Shown piece after piece: positions 41,326-47,818 of a stretch of DNA of 64,000 nucleotides; the stretch's first letter is position 1, and every line of letters begins with the position of its first letter. The notes under the pieces were generated by a model. The model was given only the letters and a program-made list of their open reading frames with translations, did not search any database and was not told the origin of the DNA. The stretch is from JANXMY01 sp965246745. Its GTDB lineage: Bacteria; Armatimonadota; Armatimonadia; Armatimonadales; Capsulimonadaceae. The DNA lies in the NCBI GenBank assembly GCA_965246745.1, contig OZ251980.1, positions 930,001 through 994,000 of the forward strand. The letters are read 5' to 3'. The position numbers and the translations under genes were made by a program.

Positions 41326-41408
41326 TCTGTGACTTGTCCAAGTGCCGTAACTCGGTAGTTTTAAGTGTCCTCGCTCAACAGCCATGCCATTCACAGCACG
41401 GTACGTTC

Positions 41409-41726
41409 TTAGTTACGGCGCTCGCGGTTTTTATCAGCAGAGGCAGGCAGAACAACAGAACCTTGTGTTCGACGTGGTTGCTCTTTATCCACGTCTTTAC
41501 CAGACTTCTTGCGTGAGCTTGTAAACATGACAGCACCGAAAAAGAACCCATACCACATCTCGTGAGTCGGGGCATGATGAGAAACCAGCCAGTTCGCGCC
41601 GTAAAAAACAGGCCCGTAGAACAGAGACTTGACCGCAATCCTCAGCAGTTTTTCGAGGTCGTCAAGCAGGCTTTTCCCAAAGTCAATCGCAACCTTTATG
41701 TTTTCTGCCTTGTCGAAAAGTTTCAT
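41409..41726 (-). CDS. Hypothetical protein downstream of guaA
   Basis: 105 residues from ATG 41726, five bases after the guaA stop. An amphipathic N-terminal half (IKVAIDFGKSLLDDLEKLLRIAV) precedes one or two hydrophobic segments (SLFYGPVFYGANWLVSHHAP, WYGFFFGAVMF), then a basic hydrophilic tail. Probably a small membrane-associated protein. AT content and codon use differ from guaA, so it may be an acquired gene placed at the end of that operon. Confidence 0.5.
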   Translation of the reverse strand: MKLFDKAENIKVAIDFGKSLLDDLEKLLRIAVKSLFYGPVFYGANWLVSHHAPTHEMWYGFFFGAVMFTSSRKKSGKDVDKEQPRRTQGSVVLPASADKNRERRN

Positions 41727-41731
41727 CGGGT

Positions 41732-43345
41732 TTACTCCCACTCAATCGTCGCGGGCGGCTTGCTGGTGATGTCTAAAACGACGCGGTTGACGCCGGGGAC
41801 TTCGTTGACGATGCGGCTGGAGATGCGGTCCAACACTTCATACGGCAGACGCGCCCAGTCGGCGGTCATAGCGTCCTCGCTGGTCACGGCCCGGATCACG
41901 ATGGGGTACGCATAGGTGCGCTGGTCGCCCATGACGCCGACGCTTTTGGTCGGGACAAGCACGGCGAACGACTGCCAGACTTTTCTATAAAGCCCGGCCC
42001 GCTTGATCTCGTCAATGATGATCCAGTCAGCGGAGCGCAGCAGGTCCAAGCGGTCTTTTGTGACTTCGCCGGTGATCCGAATGGCGAGGCCGGGGCCGGG
42101 GAACGGCTGACGCCAGACCATGTCGGTCGGCAGGCCCAGCTCCTCGGCAACGGCGCGGACTTCGTCTTTAAACAAAAAGCGCAGCGGCTCGACCAGCTTG
42201 AAGTTCATGTCTTCGGGCAGGCCGACGTTGTGGTGGGTCTTGATCTTCGCGGCTTTGCCCGTGCCCGATTCAATGACATCCGGGTACAGCGTTCCCTGGG
42301 CGAGGAACGCCGCGTCGGTGAGTTTATTGGCTTCTTCTTCAAAGACGCGCACAAACTCTTCGCCGATAAGGAGCCGTTTGCGCTCGGGGTCGGTGACTCC
42401 CGCCAGCTTCGACAAGAAGCGCTCTTCGGCGTCCACCGTGATCAAATTGATATTGAACGCGGCGGCGAATTTCCGCTGAACGTCTTCCGCCTCGCCTTTT
42501 CGGAGCAGTCCGTGGTTGACGAAGATGCAGACAAGCTGCGGGCCGACGGCTTTATGGACCAAAGCGGCGACAGTGCAGCTGTCAATGCCGCCCGACAGGC
42601 CGCAGACGACCTGCGAAGTCCCCACTTGGTCCCGAATGAGCGCGACCTGCTGCTCGACAAAGCTGCCCATCTCCCACAGGCCGCGCGTCCCGCAGACTTT
42701 CTCCACAAAGCCCCGGATGACCTCGGTGCCCCACGGCGTGTGCACGACTTCCGGGTGGAACTGCACGGCATAAAAGCGCCGCTCGGCGTCAAACATCGCC
42801 GCGACCGGGCAGCTTTCGGTGGATGCGGCGACGGTGAACCCCGGCGGGGGCGCTTCGACAGTATCGCCGTGGCTCATCCAGCAGACCAGCGTGGGGTTCA
42901 AGCCTTCAAACAGCACGGCGGGGTCGAGCACGTCAAGCTGCGTTTTGCCGAATTCTTTCAGGGTCGCCGCCGTGACCGTGCCCCCGAGGTCGTGCGCCAT
43001 CGCCTGCATGCCGTAGCAGATGCCGAGAATGGGCAGCCCTAAGTCGTACACGGCCCGGTCAATCTGCGGCGCACCGTCTTCATAGACCGACGACGGCCCG
43101 CCGGACAAAATCAAGCCGACCGCGCCGCGCTCTTGTATCTTTTCGAGCGGCGTGTCGTAGGGCAAAATCTCGCAGTAGACATGGCACTCCCGGATGCGCC
43201 GGGCGATAAGCTGAGTATACTGCGCCCCGAAGTCCAGCACGATGACAAGCTCCGGCGGCGTCATCCCGTCGCCCGCGACCGACGCCCCGCGCGGCCCGTA
43301 AGTGGTCAGCACCGGCTGGTCCTGATGCTGCGGCGTCAAAGACAT
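41732..43345 (-). CDS. guaA: GMP synthase (glutamine-hydrolysing)
   Basis: Converts XMP to GMP with glutamine. 537 residues. The class I glutaminase domain has VIVLDFGAQYTQLIARRIRE at its start, the catalytic cysteine in GICYGMQAMAHDLGG near residue 108, and the His/Glu pair in FYAVQFHPEVVHTPWG. The ATP-pyrophosphatase domain has the PP-loop GLSGGIDSCTVAALV near residue 245. The C-terminal dimerisation domain ends in SKPPATIEWE. It belongs with guaB3 (45343-46509), from which it is separated by a small-gene island. Confidence 0.97.
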   Translation of the reverse strand: MSLTPQHQDQPVLTTYGPRGASVAGDGMTPPELVIVLDFGAQYTQLIARRIRECHVYCEILPYDTPLEKIQERGAVGLILSGGPSSVYEDGAPQIDRAVYDLGLPILGICYGMQAMAHDLGGTVTAATLKEFGKTQLDVLDPAVLFEGLNPTLVCWMSHGDTVEAPPPGFTVAASTESCPVAAMFDAERRFYAVQFHPEVVHTPWGTEVIRGFVEKVCGTRGLWEMGSFVEQQVALIRDQVGTSQVVCGLSGGIDSCTVAALVHKAVGPQLVCIFVNHGLLRKGEAEDVQRKFAAAFNINLITVDAEERFLSKLAGVTDPERKRLLIGEEFVRVFEEEANKLTDAAFLAQGTLYPDVIESGTGKAAKIKTHHNVGLPEDMNFKLVEPLRFLFKDEVRAVAEELGLPTDMVWRQPFPGPGLAIRITGEVTKDRLDLLRSADWIIIDEIKRAGLYRKVWQSFAVLVPTKSVGVMGDQRTYAYPIVIRAVTSEDAMTADWARLPYEVLDRISSRIVNEVPGVNRVVLDITSKPPATIEWE

Positions 43346-43416
43346 AGCGCACCCCGCACAAGTTCGGCCCGAAGCGAGTTCGTTTTCGCAAATTTCGTGT
43401 GTGTTGTTTTCATAGC

Positions 43417-43701
43417 TTAGTTTTGCCGCTGAAGCATCGCGAAGACTTCTTCCCGGCTGACGACTCCGTTGCCTGCACCTTCTTTGATCGCCTGCATCAG
43501 AGCCGCATCTTGGGCGACAGTATGCGTCTGTAGGATGGCGTTGATGCGGTCCGCGTAGCTGCCCCCACCCGCTTCGTTCACGCCTTTTCGCAGCCAGTCC
43601 ATAATCGCGTTGTCCAAACGAAGCCTAATCTCCGTTTGGTGCGGCGGCAAGGGAACAACCGGGCCGCGCTTGGCATTGCTAAAATCGTACTCATCTTTCA
43701 T
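43417..43701 (-). CDS. BrnA/RHH-like antitoxin candidate
   Basis: 94 residues from ATG 43701. The sequence DEYDFSNAKRGPVV then EIRLRLDNAIMDWLRKGVNE and SYADRINAIL resembles BrnA-type ribbon-helix-helix antitoxins. The C-terminal IKEGAGNGVVSREEVFAMLQ resembles the tail of ParD-type antitoxins. It starts one base after the stop of the 89-residue gene, forming a pair. A BrnT toxin was not recognised, so the true partner is uncertain. It is nearest guaA in the island. Confidence 0.7.
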   Translation of the reverse strand: MKDEYDFSNAKRGPVVPLPPHQTEIRLRLDNAIMDWLRKGVNEAGGGSYADRINAILQTHTVAQDAALMQAIKEGAGNGVVSREEVFAMLQRQN

Positions 43702-43702
43702 G

Positions 43703-43972
43703 CTAAACTTTATCTTCCGGCGCAGTCGGCCCGAACAGCACTGTGAGATGCTCTGTGTCTTCCAATTCACCCTCAGCGTCAGCAGCTTCGTAATACTCGT
43801 AGCGGCGAGGCGGCTCAAACGACGGGGGCACGGGGACATGCCACCAGTCTTGTTCGTGCCGAACACCTTGTGTCAGGGCTTCCAAAGTCGCGCCGCCGGG
43901 ATGCTTGTCTTTCAAGTAACGCGCAGCGGTTTCAACAATTTCGGACGCGCTTGTTTGACGCTGTGTTTGCAT
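43703..43972 (-). CDS. Small hypothetical protein paired with BrnA-like gene
   Basis: 89 residues. The N-terminus is helical (SEIVETAARYLKDKHPG); the middle is aromatic-rich (HEQDWWHVPVPPSFEPPRRYEYY), and the C-terminus acidic. It does not look like BrnT or RelE. The proline/aromatic block may be an interaction segment. It is one base from the BrnA-like gene, so the two are expected to work together. I do not recognise the family. Confidence 0.55.
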   Translation of the reverse strand: MQTQRQTSASEIVETAARYLKDKHPGGATLEALTQGVRHEQDWWHVPVPPSFEPPRRYEYYEAADAEGELEDTEHLTVLFGPTAPEDKV

Positions 43973-43987
43973 TGAGTTTTCACTGTG

Positions 43988-44182
43988 CTACGCTGCTTGC
44001 AGTTCCTTCGTCTCTGCTTCGGCCGTTCGGCGCTTTTGCGGCAGGGTCACAATCTCGTGTCCGCTTTCCGCCTCCTGCCGCACAATATCGTGGTAAATTG
44101 CTTCGAGATCAAAGTTGAATTTTGCGGCATACGCCTCACGGTTTCGGCGAATCTCTTCCACAATCGGGTCACTCCACATCAT
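43988..44182 (-). CDS. Small antitoxin-like protein paired with PIN gene
   Basis: 64 residues: MMWSDPIVEEIRRNREAYA, FNFDLEAIYHDIVRQEAE and a charged tail. This pattern (DPI-x-x-EI-x-x-x-R-x-x-Y ... F-x-x-D-x-x-x-I) is common in small proteins encoded beside PIN-domain toxins. Its start overlaps the end of the PIN gene by 14 bases, so the order is toxin first. Probably the antitoxin of that pair; assignment by context and pattern. Confidence 0.7.
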   Translation of the reverse strand: MMWSDPIVEEIRRNREAYAAKFNFDLEAIYHDIVRQEAESGHEIVTLPQKRRTAEAETKELQAA

Positions 44183-44654
44183 AATCCTCCATTAGCTCTT
44201 CAGGTGTACAAATTGTCGGCGGCTCGTAGCCTGCTTGCCGACAGAGAAGCTCAATGCGCGGACGCATGGCGGCATTTGCAATATGTTTGCTGTTCCAAGT
44301 CAGCAAATAATCCACCGAATGAACAGCAGCGATTGCCAGATGCAGTGCATCCACCTCGGACTTTTTCGGCAGCGGGCCGTTTTTCGTAAACAATCCTGCC
44401 AGTATCAGCGCTTCTGGAACCGCCGGCAGCAGCGGCAAATCATTAACGAGTTCAAGCCGCTTCGCCGCAAACTGTTCGTTGCCGGAGCCGATTTCGCCCA
44501 GCACTATTTGAGAAACGTATAGATTGTACTTTGCCCGCTGATCTTCCCACCATTCCGAGGTAATCTGCTGATGGGCCGCCGTCACAAGATCACGACTAGG
44601 GCGGGCCGTGAGATAACCGATCACACTGGTTTCGAGGTAAACACTCTGCTTCAT
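44169..44654 (-). CDS. PIN-domain toxin (VapC-like ribonuclease)
   Basis: 161 residues. The N-terminal VYLETSVIGYLTARPS (the first acidic position of the PIN site here being Glu, as in many members), the middle EIGSGNEQFAAKR and SEVDALHLAIAAVHSVDYLLTWN with D-A-x-x-x-A and the TWN-x-x-H motif (LLTWNSKHIANA) are typical of PIN domains. Likely a Mg-dependent RNase toxin neutralised by the small protein encoded downstream. The ATG lies immediately downstream of the repeated guaB3 end at 44660-44701. Confidence 0.85.
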   Translation of the reverse strand: MKQSVYLETSVIGYLTARPSRDLVTAAHQQITSEWWEDQRAKYNLYVSQIVLGEIGSGNEQFAAKRLELVNDLPLLPAVPEALILAGLFTKNGPLPKKSEVDALHLAIAAVHSVDYLLTWNSKHIANAAMRPRIELLCRQAGYEPPTICTPEELMEDYDVE

Positions 44655-44659
44655 AGTTT

Positions 44660-44701
44660 TCTACCGTCCCTGGCCGACGCCCTGGGTGCGCTGCTGGGAC
44701 T
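44660..44701. repeat. Duplicated guaB3 3' end, distal copy
   Basis: 42 bases matching 45342-45383 with one mismatch. The sequence corresponds to the last 13 codons and stop of guaB3, but here it is not part of any guaB3 gene. Together with the copy at 45342 it brackets the ParE/RHH pair. Confidence 0.92.
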
Positions 44702-45011
44702 ATGCCCCCTGCCGGACTTGGAGGACGCGGACCGTGTCCTCCTCGCCGTCTCCGTCGTCGTCAACTAGCAAATAGATAATGCGATGCACGGTACGCCCGT
44801 TTTTGTAAAGCAGACGCCGCGTTTCACGTCCTGCGGCTCCCTCTTGTGGAATTCGCTCGTTGCGGCGCGGGAATGTTTCGAGAGAAACAAGCGCTCGCTT
44901 TAAGCCTTCCAGCCAGCGTGCGGCAAAATCGGGGTCATAGCCGAGCAGACGGAGATAGATGGCTTCGATTTCGGCCTGGGCGATGTCACTGGTGTCTACA
45001 AGAAAGTTCAA
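44700..45011 (-). CDS. RelE/ParE family toxin
   Basis: 103 residues. The sequence SDIAQAEIEAIYLRLLGYD, RWLEGLKRALVSLETFPRR, then TRRLLYKNGRTVHRIIYLLVD and DTVRVLQVRQGA follows the RelE/ParE fold, including the typical (R)IIY...V-x-V-L-x-V ending. Its ATG overlaps the stop of the antitoxin gene (ATGA), and its stop touches the duplicated guaB3 end. Type II toxin candidate acting on mRNA or gyrase; which one is not decidable from sequence. Confidence 0.88.
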   Translation of the reverse strand: MNFLVDTSDIAQAEIEAIYLRLLGYDPDFAARWLEGLKRALVSLETFPRRNERIPQEGAAGRETRRLLYKNGRTVHRIIYLLVDDDGDGEEDTVRVLQVRQGA

Positions 45012-45301
45012 TGCGTACCTGCGCCTGTTTCTCCTGCGAGTATTTCAGCATCGGAAAGATGTGTCGGAAGATTGTACTTGATCCGCCACTCTTCAGCGAC
45101 TTCCGAAAAGCGGCGTACTTGACCGGCATCGCTCTGAGCGAGCGAGAGACGCAGGCTTTCCGCTGCTTCGGCCCGATCTCGGGCTTCCCATTCCAACCCG
45201 GCAAGGATAATCTCATCAGCGATTGCGCTTATGTCTACGCCGTCACGCACAGCCCGCTCACGCAGCAGAGCTTCGGTTTCGGGCTTCAAAGTAATACTCA
45301 T
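45008..45301 (-). CDS. Ribbon-helix-helix antitoxin for the ParE-like toxin
   Basis: 97 residues from ATG 45301 (MSITLKPETEALLRERAVRD). The first 35 residues look like an RHH DNA-binding domain (strand SITLKPE, helices ALLRERAVRDG and ISAIADEIILAGL). The C-terminal part (VRRFSEVAEEWRIKYNLPTH) would bind the toxin. It precedes and overlaps the toxin gene by four bases, the classic antitoxin-toxin order. The frame is open for a long way upstream inside guaB3, but the RHH start is clear. Confidence 0.82.
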   Translation of the reverse strand: MSITLKPETEALLRERAVRDGVDISAIADEIILAGLEWEARDRAEAAESLRLSLAQSDAGQVRRFSEVAEEWRIKYNLPTHLSDAEILAGETGAGTH

Positions 45302-45341
45302 TATTCCTACACCTTTCTGAAAAAGAGAGAAACTTTTCTCG

Positions 45342-45383
45342 TCTACCGGCCCTGGCCGACGCCCTGGGTGCGCTGCTGGGACT
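45342..45383. repeat. guaB3 3' end, resident copy of the 42-bp duplication
   Basis: These bases encode the last residues (about SQQRTQGVGQGR) and stop of GuaB3. One mismatch separates them from 44660-44701. The 682-bp interval contains exactly the ParE/RHH pair. Confidence 0.92.
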
Positions 45384-46509
45384 TGCCTTCGGTGAGTATC
45401 TGCGGGGCGACGACCAGTTCGGCCAGACGCATCTCGGCCAAAGTTCTCGCGCCGCAGGTCGCCATAGACAATCGCAGCGCTCCTACCAAATTCATGGTGC
45501 CGTCGTCTTTGTGGGCGGGGCCGAGCAAAATCTCTTTCAGGGTGCCCATGATGGAAACGCGGATGCGGGTGCCGCGCGGCAGGTCGGCATTGGACATCGC
45601 CATACCCCACGAATAGCCGGGCGCGGGGGCTTCGGATGAGGCGGCGATGGACGAGCCGAGCATGACGGCGTCGGCCCCCGATGCAATGGCTTTTGCCAAA
45701 TCGCCGCCGTTTTTGATGCCGCCGTCGGCGAGAATCGGAACATACCGGCCGGTGCGCTGGGCGAACGAGTCGCGGGCGGCGGCGCAGTCGGCGACGGCGG
45801 TGACTTGGGGGACGCCGACGCCGAGCACCGAGCGGGTCGTGCAGATCGCGCCGGGGCCGACTCCGATGAGAAGCGCCGACGCTCCCGCTTCCATCAGCTC
45901 GGTCGCCGCGCCGAACGAGACGCAGTTGCCGACGATGACGGGCACGGGCGAGTCGCGGCAGAACCGGGCCAAGTCTACGGCTTCGGTGTGGGTCGAGTAG
46001 TGCCGGGCGGTGGCGACCTGCGACGCCACGACAAACACATCCGCCCCCGCTTCGACGGCGGCGGCGGCAAGGCGCGGGGCGGTCGGCGGAATGGCGGCGA
46101 CGGCGGCAAAGCCGCCGAGGGCTTTGATTTCCTGCACGCGCCGGGCGACCAAATCCTCGCGGACGGGGGCCGAGTACAGCTTTTGCATCTTTTCGATGAT
46201 CTGCTCGGCGGGCGTTTCGGCGATCTCCGCCAAAACGCCTTCGGCATCGTCGTAGCGGGTTTGGAGGCCCTCGCCGTTTAAGACAGCGAAGCCGCCGAGA
46301 CGGGTCATCTCGGCGGCCAGGCGGGGGTTCACGGCGGCGTCCATCGCCGACGCGACTATCGGAATGGCGAACGTGTGCGGGCCGAGGCTCCACGACGTGT
46401 CCACGTCGCGCGGGTCCACCGAGAGCGCCGACGGGACCAGGGACACCTCATCGAAGCCGTAGACGCGCCGCGCCTTTTTGTTTCCTCCCAGCGTGATTGT
46501 CTGTTCCAC
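45343..46509 (-). CDS. guaB3: GuaB3 family IMP dehydrogenase
   Basis: 388 residues without CBS domains, as in the GuaB3 group of actinobacteria, cyanobacteria and Chloroflexi. The catalytic cysteine loop GVGPGAICTTRSVLGVGVPQ is intact, together with VPILADGGIKNGGDLAKAIA and the flap region ending in VVAPQILTEGK. It likely oxidises IMP to XMP for guaA, though GuaB3 activity has been demonstrated in few organisms. GTG start at 46509. The C-terminal tail is encoded by the 42-bp repeat also present at 44660. Confidence 0.92.
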   Translation of the reverse strand: MEQTITLGGNKKARRVYGFDEVSLVPSALSVDPRDVDTSWSLGPHTFAIPIVASAMDAAVNPRLAAEMTRLGGFAVLNGEGLQTRYDDAEGVLAEIAETPAEQIIEKMQKLYSAPVREDLVARRVQEIKALGGFAAVAAIPPTAPRLAAAAVEAGADVFVVASQVATARHYSTHTEAVDLARFCRDSPVPVIVGNCVSFGAATELMEAGASALLIGVGPGAICTTRSVLGVGVPQVTAVADCAAARDSFAQRTGRYVPILADGGIKNGGDLAKAIASGADAVMLGSSIAASSEAPAPGYSWGMAMSNADLPRGTRIRVSIMGTLKEILLGPAHKDDGTMNLVGALRLSMATCGARTLAEMRLAELVVAPQILTEGKSQQRTQGVGQGR

Positions 46510-46536
46510 TGTTCTGCCCCTTAAACTTTTCCGTTC

Positions 46537-46567
46537 AGTATACCCGACAGCGCGTGCCGAGTGTCAA
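46537..46567 (-). promoter_or_regulatory. Promoter of guaB3
   Basis: On the minus strand: TTGACA (46567-46562), a 19-base spacer and TATACT (46542-46537), 27 bases before the GTG. It faces the plus-strand boxes at 46575-46601, forming a divergent promoter region. Confidence 0.7.
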
Positions 46568-46570
46568 CAC

Positions 46571-46609
46571 CGGGTATACTGAGAAACGCGGCGGGTATAC
46601 TGAGAAGCA
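46571..46609 (+). promoter_or_regulatory. Tandem 21-bp repeat carrying two TATACT boxes
   Basis: The string cgggtatactgagaa occurs at 46571-46585 and again at 46592-46606, 21 bases apart. Each contains TATACT (46575-46580 and 46596-46601). The second box is nine bases from ATG 46611, suggesting a nearly leaderless transcript. The same cgggtatactg string occurs inverted at 46536-46546 as the guaB3 -10 box. Confidence 0.6.
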
Positions 46610-46610
46610 C

Positions 46611-47774
46611 ATGAGCACAGGCGACACAGTGGCGATTGTCGGCGGCGGGCCGGGCGGGCTGACCCTCGCACGGCTGCTGCAGCGGGCCGGCGTCCGTGTC
46701 ACGGTTTACGAGCGTGACGAAAGCCGCGCCGCGCGGCAGCAGGGCGCGACCCTGGACCTGCATGCCGAGTCGGGCTTGAAGGCGCTGCGCCGGGCCGGCC
46801 TTCTGGCGGAGTTCCAAGCGCGGTATCGTCCGGGCGCAGATCAAGTGGTTCTGGCGGACCGCGACGGCCGGAAATGCTTCGCTGACGCGGCGGGCGGCGA
46901 TCCGGGACGCCCGGAAATTGATCGAGGCCCCCTGCGAGACTTGCTGCTCGATTCTCTGGCGCCGGGCACGGTCGTTTGGGGTAGCCGGTGCGTTTCGCTG
47001 ACGCCCCGGAGCGACGGCGGCGCGGTTCGGCTGGACTTTGCGGACGGCCGGGAAGCGGCGGCGGCACTGGTGGTCGGCGCGGACGGAGCAAGTTCCAAAG
47101 TTCGCGCTTGTCTTACGCCCGCCGAGCCGGTCTACACGGGCATCACCGTGGTGGAAGGCTCGGTGCCGAACTCCGGGAGCGCGGCGTCCGAAGTTCGAGA
47201 CCTGTGCGGGATCGGGAAAGTTTGGGCGCTGGCGGACTCCAAAACGATTTTCGTGAACGCAAAAGGCGACGGCCGCTTGTCGTTTTACACCGGGCACCGA
47301 GCGCCCGAAAACTGGGCGGCGGCTTCCGGCATAAATTTCCAGAAGAACGCCGAAGTTCTGTGCTGGTTTCAAGGCGAGTTCGCAGGATGGAGCGGGATTT
47401 GGAGTCGCTTGTTCCGGGACAGCGACACGGCGTTTGTGCCGCGTCCGCAGTATTTTCTGCCGCAGACTCCGGCCCGGCCGCCGCACCCTGCGATGACTTT
47501 GATCGGCGATGCCGCCCATCTGATGCCGCCCTACACCGGCGAAGGCGTGAACCTGGCGATGCAGGACGCTCTGGAGCTGGCGGAAAGTCTGGGCCGGAGC
47601 GAAAACACGGCAGCGGCCATTGCGGCGTATGAGACCCGGATGCGTGCAAGGGCGGGGCGGGAGATACGCGCGGCCCTCCGGCAGACGGAAGCGTTTCATT
47701 CCCCAAATGCGCTGGCGGAGACGGCAGCCCTGCTGAGTTCTCATCACACGGAGACTAACGCAGACGGAGACTAA
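46611..47774 (+). CDS. FAD-dependent monooxygenase
   Basis: 387 residues from ATG 46611 (MSTGDTVAIVGGGPGGLTLA). The GxGxxG FAD motif is at residues 9-18, VTVYERDESRAARQQG follows as the second strand and acidic residue, and the C-terminal LIGDAAHLMPPYTGEGVNLAMQ is the GD motif plus substrate region of PHBH/TetX-type aromatic hydroxylases. The sequence RQQGATLDLHAESGLKAL resembles TetX-like enzymes. Substrate unknown. Its last residues are encoded by a 16-bp tandem duplication. It precedes crtI by about 45 bases but need not be part of the carotenoid pathway. Confidence 0.88.
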   Translation: MSTGDTVAIVGGGPGGLTLARLLQRAGVRVTVYERDESRAARQQGATLDLHAESGLKALRRAGLLAEFQARYRPGADQVVLADRDGRKCFADAAGGDPGRPEIDRGPLRDLLLDSLAPGTVVWGSRCVSLTPRSDGGAVRLDFADGREAAAALVVGADGASSKVRACLTPAEPVYTGITVVEGSVPNSGSAASEVRDLCGIGKVWALADSKTIFVNAKGDGRLSFYTGHRAPENWAAASGINFQKNAEVLCWFQGEFAGWSGIWSRLFRDSDTAFVPRPQYFLPQTPARPPHPAMTLIGDAAHLMPPYTGEGVNLAMQDALELAESLGRSENTAAAIAAYETRMRARAGREIRAALRQTEAFHSPNALAETAALLSSHHTETNADGD

Positions 47775-47786
47775 CGCAGACGGAGA
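47748..47786. repeat. 16-bp tandem duplication at the monooxygenase 3' end
   Basis: Two perfect copies of acggagactaacgcag (47748-47763, 47764-47779) plus seven bases of a third. The stop codon TAA used by the monooxygenase is in the second copy; since 16 is not a multiple of three, the duplication changes the reading frame of its tail. Confidence 0.93.
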
Positions 47787-47818
47787 TTGAAGCGGCGAGT
47801 CCTTAGAAATGAGCGTTC

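Noticed and set aside
41334..41516. 60-codon plus-strand open frame near the repeat at 41217
   Set aside because: It has no ribosome binding site, overlaps the minus-strand gene at 41409-41726 and shows no protein-like pattern.
45302..46393. Extension of the RHH antitoxin frame upstream across guaB3
   Set aside because: The extension overlaps guaB3 on the same strand in another frame and is Arg-rich; the RHH domain starts at ATG 45301.
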